This document shows positions 15,869 to 25,721 of a stretch of 64,000 nt of DNA, one piece after another. A program made the position numbers and the translations under genes. Under the pieces are notes generated by a model. That model made no database searches. It had not been told where the DNA came from and saw nothing but the letters and a program-made list of their open reading frames with translations. Source of the stretch: Proteobacteria bacterium DTSAM18 (GTDB lineage Bacteria > Myxococcota_A > UBA796 > GCA-2862545); contig JARACJ010000001.1 of NCBI GenBank assembly GCA_028767165.1, positions 186,001 to 250,000 on the forward strand, read 5' to 3'. Within the stretch, counting starts at the first letter, position 1, and every line of letters begins with the position of its first letter.

Positions 15869-17922
15869 AGGCGCGCAGGCCGACAAGTGATCCGGGATTG
15901 ACCCACCGCGCCACGGTCCGTTCCGCGGTCAAGCGTACGGCTCGACGGCGGCTGCGGTGGTTGGTGCTGGCCTATACGGGCTTCATGCTGGCCATCGGTC
16001 TGCGTGGCGTGCAGCTCACCTACACGCCCGACGACAAGGTGCTGGAGCTCATCACCGCCAAGCGGTGGTTCTCCTTCCACCACGAGGGACAACGTGGCGA
16101 CATCCTGGCCCGTGATGGCCGGGCGCTGGCGCTGTCCGTGAAGAGTCCCACCATCGGTGTGGATCCGGTCGCGGTGGACGAGAGCCGACGGGCGAACTGG
16201 AACCCGGTCGACTTCGACCAGATGGTCACCGACCTCGCCGGGATCCTGAAGATGGACGAGGGCGAGGTGCGCCGGCTGGTGAGCCTGACGGGCGATGGCG
16301 GGGCCGAGGCGCGCTACCGCAAGCTCGCAGAGGACGTGCACCCGAGCGTGGCCGAGCAGATCCGTGAGCTCGGCTACCACACCCAGGGAATCGTCATCAA
16401 GGAGCCCTACCGCCGGTTCTACCCGGAGGGCAGGCTCGCGAGCCAGCTCCTCGGGTTCGTGGATCGCAAGGGCACGGGTGTCGGCGGCGTCGAGTCCGCG
16501 TTCGATGGGCGGCTGCAGGCACCGGAGCGGACCACCCGCCACCGTGTGAACCGGCGGGGCCAGGTGCTCGACGCGTCGATCCGACGGGAGTCGGAGCTGC
16601 ATGGTCAGTCCATCCGCACCACCATCGACCGCCACCTGCAGTCGGTCGCGGAGAAGGCGCTCGGCGAGGTGATGGAGAAGCACGAGCCCCTGTCCGCCGT
16701 GGCGGTCGTGGTCGACGTGCGCACGGGCGATGTGCTCGCCATGGCCAACATGCCCGACTTCAACCCCAACGTGGCCAGCCTCGAGCGCGTCCAGAACGGT
16801 CGCAACATCTCGGTCACCGATGCGGTGGAACCCGGCTCGGTCTTCAAGCCGTTCACGATGGCGGCGGCGCTCGAGGAGAAGCTGGTCACCTCGTCCACGG
16901 TGCTCGACACCACCTCGCCCTACGAGGTGCACCCGGGCACGCGGATCCGCGACGACCACCCCCACCCGAGCATGACGGTGGCGGAGATGGTCAAGTTCTC
17001 CTCCAACGTCGGCGCGGCGAAGCTCGCGGCCCGGCTCGGCAAGGAGAGGGTGTACGACTACTTCACGCGCTTCGGGTTCGGCGACCGTCCCGGTCTCGGG
17101 CTGCCCGGTGAGGCGAGGGGCGTGCTGCGTCCCCCCAGCCGGATCGGGCCCGTGGAGCTGTCCAACATCAGCTTCGGCCAGGGCGTCACCGCGTCGGCCC
17201 TGCAGCTGGCCATGGCCACCGCCGCGCTGGGCAACAAGGGCGTGCTCATGAAGCCCCGCCTCGTCTCCGCCATCCTCGATGACGACGGAGAGGTGCTCCG
17301 CGAGGTGCGACCCTCCATCATGCGACGCGTCGTCAGCCCCGAGACCGCCGCCGACGTGCTGGTGGCGATGGAGATGGTCACGGACGACGACGGCACGGCG
17401 AAGAAGGCCCGCGTGCCGGGCTACCGGGTGGGTGGCAAGACCGGTACGGCCCAGAAGGTCACGAACGGCGTGTACGGCTCCGCCCGGCTTGCCTCCTTCA
17501 TCGGCATCGCGCCCATCGACGATCCGCGCATCGCCGTGGCGGTCATCGTCGACGAGCCCAGCGTCGGCTCCCGCTATGGCGGCATCGTGGCGGCGCCCGT
17601 GTTCCAGAAGGTCGCGGCCTCCTACTTCACCTCGCACCGGATCCCGCCGTCGGTGGTCAGCGAGGACCTCGAAGAAGGCGACCAGGCCGATCCGGAACCG
17701 GTGGAGATCGTCGATCTCACGGACAAGCACCGTCTGGTCTGGGATGGCGACGGCTGGGTCCTGCCAGATATGGGCGGCATGGCGATGCGGGATGCACTGG
17801 CCACGCTACAAGGCGCGGGTCTGCGCCTGGACATCGAGGGTAGTGGTCACCTCGTCCGGCAGGAGCCACTGCCGGGTGAACGACGGGAGCCGGGGCAGGC
17901 AGTCGCCCTCTGGTTCGAATAG
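15865..17922 (+). CDS. ftsI: Septal transpeptidase FtsI (PBP3) with C-terminal PASTA domain
   Basis: A 685-residue class B penicillin-binding protein that cross-links septal peptidoglycan. It has one membrane anchor near residues 31-50, the N-terminal dimerisation region, then the transpeptidase with S325-V-F-K, S379-S-N and K525-T-G. After the catalytic domain, residues about 620-685 (ALATLQGAGLRLDIEGSG) look like a PASTA domain, a feature of Gram-positive and some other PBPs but absent from E. coli FtsI. The GTG start at 15865 overlaps the ftsL stop (GTGA). The partner glycosyltransferase ftsW is downstream at 23172. Confidence 0.95.
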   Translation: MKARRPTSDPGLTHRATVRSAVKRTARRRLRWLVLAYTGFMLAIGLRGVQLTYTPDDKVLELITAKRWFSFHHEGQRGDILARDGRALALSVKSPTIGVDPVAVDESRRANWNPVDFDQMVTDLAGILKMDEGEVRRLVSLTGDGGAEARYRKLAEDVHPSVAEQIRELGYHTQGIVIKEPYRRFYPEGRLASQLLGFVDRKGTGVGGVESAFDGRLQAPERTTRHRVNRRGQVLDASIRRESELHGQSIRTTIDRHLQSVAEKALGEVMEKHEPLSAVAVVVDVRTGDVLAMANMPDFNPNVASLERVQNGRNISVTDAVEPGSVFKPFTMAAALEEKLVTSSTVLDTTSPYEVHPGTRIRDDHPHPSMTVAEMVKFSSNVGAAKLAARLGKERVYDYFTRFGFGDRPGLGLPGEARGVLRPPSRIGPVELSNISFGQGVTASALQLAMATAALGNKGVLMKPRLVSAILDDDGEVLREVRPSIMRRVVSPETAADVLVAMEMVTDDDGTAKKARVPGYRVGGKTGTAQKVTNGVYGSARLASFIGIAPIDDPRIAVAVIVDEPSVGSRYGGIVAAPVFQKVAASYFTSHRIPPSVVSEDLEEGDQADPEPVEIVDLTDKHRLVWDGDGWVLPDMGGMAMRDALATLQGAGLRLDIEGSGHLVRQEPLPGERREPGQAVALWFE

Positions 17923-17931
17923 GAGCGGAAC

Positions 17932-19389
17932 ATGGCACACCTCCGCGGAGAGCTCGCCGAACGTCTGGGAATCGGGGAGGTGTCCTCACCAGGCGCACCG
18001 ATCACAGGGGTCACCAGGGACTCCCGCAAGGTGGGCCCCGGTGTGGTGTTCGTGGCCATCGAGGGCGCGAACGTCGACGGGCACCGCTTCGTCGGTGGAC
18101 TCCCCGAAGGCAGTGTCGCCATCGTCCGGCGTCGCGTGCCCGAGGCCACGGGCGTGGAGCAGTGGGTCGTGGCCGACACGAAGGGCGCGCTGGCCGACGC
18201 CGCGGCCTGGCTGCACGGCGATCCCTCCCACGATCTCCCGGTGGTGGGGGTGACGGGCACCAACGGCAAGACGACCGTGGTCACCCTCGTCCAGCAGGCC
18301 ATGGAGGCACTCGGACGTTCCTGGGTGCGGATCGGCACCACAGGGGTGTTCGGTGCCGGCATCGACGAGCCCGGCGGTCTCACCACGCCCGAGGCACCGG
18401 CGCTGCAGGCTCGCTTCCGCCGACTGGTGGAGCACGGCGCCGAGGGGTGCGCGATGGAGGTGTCGTCCATCGGACTCGATCAGAAGCGGGTCGACGGCAT
18501 CCGGTTCCACACCGCGGTCTTCACGAACCTGCAGCGCGACCACCTCGACTTCCACGGCACGATGGAGGCCTACGCGCGCTCCAAGAGCCGGTTGTTCACC
18601 GAGCTGCTTCGGCCGGCGGGGGGCATGCCCCGTGCGATCCTGTGGGGCGACGACCCTGCGTGGGCGCAGATGCATCCTCCGGAGGACCGCTGGCTGTACG
18701 GTGAGTCCAAGGGGTGCGACCTGCGGATGACGGATGTCGTGGTCGACATGCAGGGCGTTGCGTTCGACTTGCATACGCCACATGGCACCACACGGCTGCA
18801 AGCGCCGCTGCTCGGGCACCACAACGCCCTCAACCTCGCCGCCGCAGCAGGAATCCTGCTGTGCCAGGGACTGTCCCTCGAGGAGACGGCGGCGGGCCTG
18901 GCCCGGGTCACGGGGCCGGCGGGGCGCATGCAGCGGGTGGCCCTTGCCGGTGGCTCCGAAGGGCCCGTGGTGGTGGTCGACTATGCCCACACGCCGGACG
19001 CGCTCCAGCATGCCATCGGCGCCGTGCGTACCCTCGCGCAGGGGCGGGTGTGGGTGGTGTTCGGGTGCGGTGGCGATCGCGACAAGGGCAAGCGCCCGCT
19101 CATGGGCGAGGCTGCCCTGTCGGCCGACCGCGTCGTGGTCACGTCGGACAACCCGCGCTCCGAGGCCCCCGAGGCCATCCTCGCCGACATCGTGGCGGGA
19201 CTCGGCGGACAGCCTCATGACGTGCTCGTCGACCGTCGGCAGGCCATTGGCCATGCGGTTCGTGGCGCTGCCCCGGGGGACGTCGTGCTCGTCGCGGGGA
19301 AGGGACACGAGACCACGCAGGAGATCATGGGTACGAAGCACCCCTTTGACGACGTGGCGGTCGCTGCTGCGTGCCTGGAGGAACGATGA
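17932..19389 (+). CDS. murE: UDP-MurNAc-tripeptide synthetase MurE
   Basis: A 485-residue Mur ligase that adds the third amino acid to the peptidoglycan stem. It has the N-terminal uridine-binding domain, the ATP site GTNGKTTV (about residue 107) and the substrate motif DNPR in VVTSDNPRSE, which marks selection of meso-diaminopimelate rather than lysine. AGGAG lies upstream of the ATG at 17932. The murF start lies within its stop codon. The meso-DAP choice fits a Gram-negative wall. Confidence 0.97.
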   Translation: MAHLRGELAERLGIGEVSSPGAPITGVTRDSRKVGPGVVFVAIEGANVDGHRFVGGLPEGSVAIVRRRVPEATGVEQWVVADTKGALADAAAWLHGDPSHDLPVVGVTGTNGKTTVVTLVQQAMEALGRSWVRIGTTGVFGAGIDEPGGLTTPEAPALQARFRRLVEHGAEGCAMEVSSIGLDQKRVDGIRFHTAVFTNLQRDHLDFHGTMEAYARSKSRLFTELLRPAGGMPRAILWGDDPAWAQMHPPEDRWLYGESKGCDLRMTDVVVDMQGVAFDLHTPHGTTRLQAPLLGHHNALNLAAAAGILLCQGLSLEETAAGLARVTGPAGRMQRVALAGGSEGPVVVVDYAHTPDALQHAIGAVRTLAQGRVWVVFGCGGDRDKGKRPLMGEAALSADRVVVTSDNPRSEAPEAILADIVAGLGGQPHDVLVDRRQAIGHAVRGAAPGDVVLVAGKGHETTQEIMGTKHPFDDVAVAAACLEER

Positions 19390-20756
19390 AGTGGACCGGG
19401 GAACAGCTGGCGGCTGCGGCCGGCGGCGAGTGGTGGGGCGAGGGAGAGCTGTCCGGTCCGGTCAGCACCGACACCCGGGACGACCTGCGGGGGCGATGGT
19501 TCCTCGCCATCGAGGGCGCGCGCTTCGATGGGCACACCTTCCTGCGGCAGGCGGTCGAGTCCGGCGCGATCGGGATCGTCTCCCGGCACAAGCCCGATGA
19601 TCTGCAGACCCCCTGGGTGCAGGTGGAGGACACCACCCTGGCTCTGCAATGCATCGGGGCGGCGGCGAGGGATCGTCTGAAGGGACCAGTGGTCGGACTC
19701 ACCGGTACCGCAGGAAAGACCACCACACGCGCGTTCATCGAGAAGGTGTTGCAGCCCCTCGGTGCGGTCCACACCACGGTCGGCAACCTGAACAACCACC
19801 TCGGTGTGCCCATGACCCTCATGGCAGCGCCCGAGGACGTCGATGCATGCGTCGTGGAGATGGGAACCTCCGGGCCGGGGGAGATCGCCGTCCTCACGCG
19901 CATCGCTCGTCCCGACGTCCGCCTGGTCATCAACGTCGGGCCGGGACACCTCGAGGAGCTCGGCAGTGTGCAGGGCGTCGCCGAGGAGAAGACCTGCCTG
20001 TACACCGAGGAGCCCGGCGAAAGCGTGCGCGTGGTCAACCTCGACGACGTGTGGCTCGCCCCGTGGGCCAAGGGACCCGACCACCGCGTGGTCACCTACG
20101 GGCACCACGAGGATGCCGACATCCGCATCCGCAGCGTGGAGCTGAGGGTGGGGGAGTGGCGCACGGTGGCCGAGCTGGACACCCCCGAGGGTGTGATCGG
20201 GATCGTCCTGCCGATGGTGGGGGAGCACTTCGCCCACAATGCCGCCGCGGCCATGGCCGTGGCCCATGCCCTTGGCGTCCCCCTGGCCGAGGCCGCGGAA
20301 GGCCTGTCGACGGTGGAACCCGTGGGCATGCGGATGAAGCGCATCGAGCTGCCCGAGGGAGCCATCGCCCTCAACGACGCCTACAACGCCAACCCCACCT
20401 CCATGCTCGCCTCGCTGCAGGTCCTGGCGGCCCTCCCCGGCCGCAGGTTCGCGTTGCTGGGCGACATGCTCGAGCTCGGCGGTGACGAGGTCGACTTCCA
20501 CCGCACCCTCGTCGAGCAGGCCCTTGCGCTGCCCCTGCACAAGGTGCTTGTGGTGGGCGAGCGGATGGAGCAGGCTGCACGGGGCATGCAGGATCCTCGG
20601 CTCCGCGCATCTCTCCACCTCGAAGACCTCCTCCCCGATCTCTCCCTCGAGCTCCAACGTGGCGACCTGCTCCTGGTCAAGGGCAGCCGCGGCGCTCGCA
20701 TGGAACGCGCCCTGTCCTTCCTGTCCGGAACGGACGATCGCGAGGCACATTCATGA
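19386..20756 (+). CDS. murF: UDP-MurNAc-tripeptide-D-Ala-D-Ala ligase MurF
   Basis: A 456-residue Mur ligase that attaches D-Ala-D-Ala to complete the pentapeptide. Its ATP site reads GTAGKTTTR, slightly unlike the usual G-x-N-GKTT. LNDAYNANPTSM, the family's diagnostic motif, is present at about residue 335. The ATG at 19386 is chosen because GGAGG lies just upstream and it overlaps the murE stop (ATGA). No ddl gene for the D-Ala-D-Ala substrate is in the cluster. Confidence 0.96.
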   Translation: MKWTGEQLAAAAGGEWWGEGELSGPVSTDTRDDLRGRWFLAIEGARFDGHTFLRQAVESGAIGIVSRHKPDDLQTPWVQVEDTTLALQCIGAAARDRLKGPVVGLTGTAGKTTTRAFIEKVLQPLGAVHTTVGNLNNHLGVPMTLMAAPEDVDACVVEMGTSGPGEIAVLTRIARPDVRLVINVGPGHLEELGSVQGVAEEKTCLYTEEPGESVRVVNLDDVWLAPWAKGPDHRVVTYGHHEDADIRIRSVELRVGEWRTVAELDTPEGVIGIVLPMVGEHFAHNAAAAMAVAHALGVPLAEAAEGLSTVEPVGMRMKRIELPEGAIALNDAYNANPTSMLASLQVLAALPGRRFALLGDMLELGGDEVDFHRTLVEQALALPLHKVLVVGERMEQAARGMQDPRLRASLHLEDLLPDLSLELQRGDLLLVKGSRGARMERALSFLSGTDDREAHS

Positions 20757-21865
20757 TCTACCACCTGCTGGTACCCCTCTCGGACGCCGTCCCGGGATTC
20801 AACGTCTTCCGCTACATCTCCTTCCGGACGGCGTGGAGCCTCATCACGGCGCTGCTGTTCTGCTACCTGTTCTTTCCCCGGTACATCGGGTGGCTGAAGC
20901 AGCGGAAGGTCGACCAGATCATCCGTGACGACGGTCCCGAGAGCCACCGGCTGAACAAGGTGGGCACGCCCACCATGGGTGGCGTCACGATCCTGGCGGC
21001 CATCGCCCTGGCCACGCTGCTGTGGGCCCGGCTCGACAACCCGTACGTGTGGATGGTCCTCATCGTCATGCTCGGGTACGGCGCCATCGGCTTCGTGGAC
21101 GACTGGCGCAAGGTCATGCACCAGTCCACGGCCGGTCTCGCGGGCCGGTGGAAGATCTTCTGGCAGGTCGCCATCGGTGGAGGCGTACTCGGGGCGGCCC
21201 ATGTGATGGGGTGGGTCGAGCCCGTCCTGGCCCTGCCGTTCTTCAAGCATGCCGTGATCGACTTCGCGGAGCTGTGGACGGGTGCGCCCGACTGGCTCGG
21301 GTGGCTGTACCCCATGTTCGGGGTGTTCGTGCTCGTGGCGATGTCCAACGCCGTCAACCTCACCGACGGCCTCGACGGCCTCGCCATCGGTCCGGTCATG
21401 ACCTCGGCGGCCACCTACGCCGTCATCGCCTACCTGGCGGGTCACGCGGAATTCTCCGCCTACCTCGACATCCAGCACGTCGCGGGTGCCGGCGAGCTGG
21501 TGATCATGTGCACGGCCATCATCGGCGCCGGCCTCGGGTTCCTCTGGTACAACGCCTACCCCGCCTCCATCTTCATGGGCGACGTGGGCTCCCTGTCGCT
21601 CGGAGGCACCCTCGGCATGCTGGCCCTCGTCACCAAGCACGAGCTGCTCGTGGTGCTGGTCGGTGGCATCTTCGTGCTCGAGGCGGTCTCGGTCATCCTG
21701 CAGGTGGGCAGCTACAAGATGCGCAAGAAGCGGATCTTCGCCATGGCGCCCATCCACCACCACTACGAGCAGCGGGGCTGGTCCGAGCCCAAGATCATCG
21801 TGCGGTTCTGGATCATCTCCATCGTGCTCGCCATGGTCGCGCTGTCCACGCTGAAGCTGAGGTGA
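20753..21865 (+). CDS. mraY: Phospho-MurNAc-pentapeptide transferase MraY
   Basis: A 370-residue integral membrane enzyme that transfers phospho-MurNAc-pentapeptide to undecaprenyl phosphate to make lipid I. Around ten membrane segments are visible. Signature motifs are TPTMGG near residue 70, GFVDDWRKV with the metal-binding aspartates, NAVNLTDGLDGLA and HHHYEQRGWSE near the C-terminus. It overlaps murF at the start (ATGA) and shares one base with the murD start. The next enzyme, MurG, is not encoded in this window. Confidence 0.97.
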   Translation: MIYHLLVPLSDAVPGFNVFRYISFRTAWSLITALLFCYLFFPRYIGWLKQRKVDQIIRDDGPESHRLNKVGTPTMGGVTILAAIALATLLWARLDNPYVWMVLIVMLGYGAIGFVDDWRKVMHQSTAGLAGRWKIFWQVAIGGGVLGAAHVMGWVEPVLALPFFKHAVIDFAELWTGAPDWLGWLYPMFGVFVLVAMSNAVNLTDGLDGLAIGPVMTSAATYAVIAYLAGHAEFSAYLDIQHVAGAGELVIMCTAIIGAGLGFLWYNAYPASIFMGDVGSLSLGGTLGMLALVTKHELLVVLVGGIFVLEAVSVILQVGSYKMRKKRIFAMAPIHHHYEQRGWSEPKIIVRFWIISIVLAMVALSTLKLR

Positions 21866-23181
21866 TGATGCCGGATCTCACCGGACAGAAGGTCGCGGTG
21901 TTCGGCATGGGCCTGTCCGGGCGGGCGGCCGCCCGGCTGGCGGTGTCCGCGGGGGCGGACGTCGTCGCGTTCGACACCCGGCCCGGCGACGACATGGTGC
22001 AGGGCGTCCCCGTGCGCCGTGGCGTGCCCTCCGACGATGCCTTCGTGGACTTCGACGTGGTGGTCGTCTCGCCGGGCCTCGCGGCGGATCAGCGCTGTCT
22101 TCACCGTGCCGCCAGGGCCGGGGCGCGTGTCGTGGGTGAGCTCGGGTTCGCCGCCGACTGGCTGAAGGCGCCGGTGATCGCCATCACGGGTACGAACGGC
22201 AAGTCCACCCTGACCCACTTCACGGGCATCCTGCTCGGAGGGGCCGAGGCGGACGTGTCCGTGGTGGGCAACATCGGCACGCCGGTGTCCGACATCGTGC
22301 GAGGTTCCCCGCGGGTGGTGGTGGTGGAAGTCTCCTCCTACCAATTGGAGCTCCCGGGCGCCCTCCACCCCAGGGTCGCGGTGGTCACCAACCTCACCGA
22401 GGATCACCTCGCCCGTCACGGGACCATGCAGGTGTACGGCGAGACCAAGGTGCGCCTGCTGCGGGCCCTGCCGGACGATGGCCACGGGTTCGTCGACGCC
22501 TCCAACCCACTGCTGGTGCAGCTCACACGGGACCTGTCGCCCGCCCACCGTCTGCCGCTCCACGGGCTGCCGGGCATCCAGCGGGATGGCACCGAGGTGC
22601 GGGTCCAGCTGGACGGACGTCGAGCCCGCTTCGACCTGTCCCCCTGCACGGTGGCGGGAGAGCACAACCTCGACCATGCGGCCACCGCGGCCGCCCTGGC
22701 GTTCGCGGTGGGAGAGCCGCCGGATGCGATCCAGGCCCGGGTGGGATCCCTGAGGGGGCTGCCCCACCGGATGGAGATCGTCCCCACGACCGATGGTGTG
22801 CTGTGGATCAACGACTCCAAGGCCACCAACGTCGAAGCGAGCCGTGTCGCGGTGGATGGGCTCGACCGCCCCGCCGTGGTGCTCCTCGGCGGTGAGGCCA
22901 AGGGCGAGTCGCTGGAGCCGCTGGCCGACGGCCTGCGCAAGGCGGCGGCCGTGGTCTGCTTTGGTGGCTCGGGTCCGGAGCTGAAGGGGCAACTCGACGC
23001 GCTGGGCCTGGCGTCCACCCTCGTGCCCACGATGGAGGCGGCCCTGGAGCTGGCGCGTGACACCGCGCAGCCGGGTCAGGCGGTGCTGCTCAGCCCGGCG
23101 GGCGCGAGCTTCGATGCCTTCGACAATTTCGGCCACCGCGGAGACGTGTTCCGGCGGTGGGTGGAGGAGACATGTCAGTGA
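21865..23181 (+). CDS. murD: UDP-MurNAc-alanine:D-glutamate ligase MurD
   Basis: A 438-residue Mur ligase adding D-glutamate to UDP-MurNAc-Ala. It starts with the nucleotide-binding loop VAVFGMGLSGRAA, has the ATP site GTNGKSTL (about residue 110), the E-S-S-Y-Q motif (EVSSYQLE) and INDSKATN, all typical of MurD, and ends with LLSPAGASFDAF. Two adjacent ATGs (21865 and 21868) are equally possible; the first shares a base with the mraY stop. ftsW begins ten bases before its end. Confidence 0.96.
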   Translation: MMPDLTGQKVAVFGMGLSGRAAARLAVSAGADVVAFDTRPGDDMVQGVPVRRGVPSDDAFVDFDVVVVSPGLAADQRCLHRAARAGARVVGELGFAADWLKAPVIAITGTNGKSTLTHFTGILLGGAEADVSVVGNIGTPVSDIVRGSPRVVVVEVSSYQLELPGALHPRVAVVTNLTEDHLARHGTMQVYGETKVRLLRALPDDGHGFVDASNPLLVQLTRDLSPAHRLPLHGLPGIQRDGTEVRVQLDGRRARFDLSPCTVAGEHNLDHAATAAALAFAVGEPPDAIQARVGSLRGLPHRMEIVPTTDGVLWINDSKATNVEASRVAVDGLDRPAVVLLGGEAKGESLEPLADGLRKAAAVVCFGGSGPELKGQLDALGLASTLVPTMEAALELARDTAQPGQAVLLSPAGASFDAFDNFGHRGDVFRRWVEETCQ

Positions 23182-24359
23182 GCGGACTGGAGACCCCCTC
23201 GAGCGTGCCGGGCGAGTACAAGACCGTCTCGCGGGCCTGGGACTACATGCTGCTCGCCGCCACCGGGCTCCTCATCGCCATCGGCGTGGTCGCCATCTAC
23301 TCTGCGAGCGCCCACTACGCGCTGAAGACGGGCGGGGCCGTGGCCCACTACCCGATCCGCCAGCTCATCGGCATCGGCCTCGGCCTGGTCGGCGGCTGGG
23401 GCGTGCTTCAGGTGCCCTACCGCTGGTACAGGCGCGCCGCCGTGCCGGTGTTCGTGGCGGTCATGATCCTGATGGTGCTCGTCTTCGTGCCGGGCATCGG
23501 CAAGACGGTCAACGGTGCCTCCCGCTGGATCAACCTGCGGGTGATGAACGTGCAGCCCTCGGAGTATGCGCGTATCGCGCTGGCGATGGTGATGGCCCAC
23601 CACCTGTCCCGCAACGAGTCCCGGCTCGGCGATCACGTCGCCGTCGGGGCCTCCGCGCTGATCATGTACCTGGTGCCGCTGTTCGTCGCGCTCCGCTTCC
23701 AGGACGACCTCGGCTCCATGGCCATCCTGGCGGGCATGTTCGGCGTGGCCTTCTTCATCGTCGGCATTCCCTGGTCCTGGGTCATCGGCCTGATCGCCCT
23801 CGGTGCCGGAGGGTTCTGGTACATGGTGCAGGCCGCCGAGTACCGCCAGGATCGCATCGCGGCCTACCTCGACCCCTTGTCCCACTGCAAGGACGAGGCC
23901 TACCAGATCTGCCAGGGCTGGGTGGCGATGGCGGAAGGCGGCTGGACGGGCGTGGGACTCGGTCGTGGTGTGGCCCAGCAGGGCTTCCTGCCGGAGGCCC
24001 ACACCGACATGATCCTGGCGGTCGTCACCGAGGAGATGGGTGCCCTCGCGTTCCTCCTGGTGATCACGCTGGAGCTCGTCATCCTGTGGCGGGGTACGGC
24101 CATCGCCTCCAACGCACGCAACCTGTACGACGCCGTCCTCGGCGGCTGCATCACGGCCATGTTCGCCGGCCAGATGCTCATCAACGCGGGTGTCGTGGTG
24201 GGCGTCCTGCCCGCCAAGGGCCTTGTGATGCCCTTCATGAGTTATGGAGCCACCGCAGTCACGGTGCATGTCATCGCCGTGGCCATCCTCCTCAGGATCA
24301 ACCTGAACACCCACGCCATTCGCACATACGGTGACACTGAATGTTCCGCGGTATCGTAG
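23172..24359 (+). CDS. ftsW: Septal peptidoglycan glycosyltransferase FtsW
   Basis: A 395-residue SEDS-family polymerase that works with FtsI to build septal glycan. About ten membrane segments are present, with the family motifs NGASRWINL (about residue 115) and LPAKGLVMPFMSYG (about residue 355). The ATG at 23172 has GGAGGA upstream. Its last 19 bases overlap murC, unusual since murG normally lies between the two; the C-terminal residues after the last helix (YGDTECSAVS) therefore read through the murC start. Confidence 0.96.
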   Translation: MSVSGLETPSSVPGEYKTVSRAWDYMLLAATGLLIAIGVVAIYSASAHYALKTGGAVAHYPIRQLIGIGLGLVGGWGVLQVPYRWYRRAAVPVFVAVMILMVLVFVPGIGKTVNGASRWINLRVMNVQPSEYARIALAMVMAHHLSRNESRLGDHVAVGASALIMYLVPLFVALRFQDDLGSMAILAGMFGVAFFIVGIPWSWVIGLIALGAGGFWYMVQAAEYRQDRIAAYLDPLSHCKDEAYQICQGWVAMAEGGWTGVGLGRGVAQQGFLPEAHTDMILAVVTEEMGALAFLLVITLELVILWRGTAIASNARNLYDAVLGGCITAMFAGQMLINAGVVVGVLPAKGLVMPFMSYGATAVTVHVIAVAILLRINLNTHAIRTYGDTECSAVS

Positions 24360-25720
24360 ACGTCATCCATTTCGTAGGCATCGGCGGCATCGGCATGAGC
24401 GGCATCGCCGAAGTGCTGCTGTCGCTCGGCTTCGCCGTCACGGGCTCCGATCTCAAGGAGGGCGCCACGGTCGAGCGTCTCCGCGGACTCGGAGCGGAGA
24501 TCCACATCGGCCACAAGCCCGAGAACATCGGTGATGCCGACGTCGTCGTGCGCAGCACCGCGGTAGGGGAGTCCAACCCCGAGGTCGCGGCGGCGCTCGA
24601 GCGACGCATCCCCGTGATCCGGCGGGCCGAGATGCTCGCCGAGCTCATGCGGCTCGAGCAGGGCATCGGCGTGGCCGGCAGCCACGGCAAGACCACCACC
24701 ACGTCGATGGTCGCGGCCATCCTCACGGCGGGGGAGTTCGACCCCACGGTGGTCATCGGCGGGCGTCTCGACTCCCTCGGTGGCTCCAACGCCAAGGTCG
24801 GTCGCGGCAACTGGCTGGTGGCGGAGGCCGACGAGTCCGACGGCTCCTTCATGCTGCTGAGCCCCGTCATCGCGATGGTCACCAACATCGATCCCGAGCA
24901 CATGGACCACTACGGCACCGTGCAGGCCCTGGAAGACACCTTCCTGGCCTACTGCAACAAGGTCCCGTTCTACGGCTTCACGGCGGTCTGTGTCGACGAC
25001 CCCACCATCCAGCGCCTGCTCCCCCAGATGCGCCGACGGGTCATCACCTACGGCTTCGCCCGGCACGCGCGGTTCCGGGCTTCCCACATCCGCCAGGAAG
25101 GGCTCCACACCACCTTCACCCTGCACCACGACACCGTGGTGCTCGGCGACATCACCCTCGACATGCCTGGACGCCACAACGTCCAGAACGCCCTCGGCGC
25201 CCTCGCCGTGGCCATGGAGCTCGGGGTGCCGTTCGCCACGGCGGCCAAGGCCCTGCACGGGTTCACGGGTGTGCAGCGTCGGTTCACGGTGAGGGGAGAG
25301 GCGAAGGGCGTGCTCGTCGTCGACGACTACGGTCACCACCCCACGGAGATCCGCGCCACGCTGGCCGCCGCCGGTCGCGGCTTTCCCGGTCGCCGGGTGG
25401 TCGCGGTCTTCCAGCCCCACCGGTTCAGCCGGGTGCAGGAGCACTGGGACGACTTCTGCATGGCGTTTCCGGACGCCGATGTCGTCGTGTGCTGTCCCGT
25501 CTACCGCGCGGGAGAGACCCCCATCGAGGGCATCGACCACGAGCGGTTGGCCCGGGAGATGCGGGAGCGCGGTCACCACGGTGCCCACACGGTGGACAGC
25601 CTGGAGGATGGCCTCGAGTGGCTGGCCACGCACCTGGAGGAGGGCGACGTCGTCATCACGCTGGGTGCCGGCAACGTGAACAGCATCTGCGCCCCCCTGC
25701 TCGAACGGCTGGAGGGCTGA
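24341..25720 (+). CDS. murC: UDP-MurNAc-alanine ligase MurC
   Basis: A 459-residue Mur ligase that adds L-alanine to UDP-MurNAc, the first stem-peptide step. It starts with the glycine-rich FVGIGGIGMSGIAE, has the ATP site GSHGKTTTT, EADESDGSF and PHRFSR, all typical of MurC. It overlaps ftsW by 19 bases, and the degenerate murB-like gene follows after one base. Compared with the usual order, murG is missing just upstream. Confidence 0.97.
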   Translation: MFRGIVDVIHFVGIGGIGMSGIAEVLLSLGFAVTGSDLKEGATVERLRGLGAEIHIGHKPENIGDADVVVRSTAVGESNPEVAAALERRIPVIRRAEMLAELMRLEQGIGVAGSHGKTTTTSMVAAILTAGEFDPTVVIGGRLDSLGGSNAKVGRGNWLVAEADESDGSFMLLSPVIAMVTNIDPEHMDHYGTVQALEDTFLAYCNKVPFYGFTAVCVDDPTIQRLLPQMRRRVITYGFARHARFRASHIRQEGLHTTFTLHHDTVVLGDITLDMPGRHNVQNALGALAVAMELGVPFATAAKALHGFTGVQRRFTVRGEAKGVLVVDDYGHHPTEIRATLAAAGRGFPGRRVVAVFQPHRFSRVQEHWDDFCMAFPDADVVVCCPVYRAGETPIEGIDHERLAREMRERGHHGAHTVDSLEDGLEWLATHLEEGDVVITLGAGNVNSICAPLLERLEG

Positions 25721-25721
25721 C

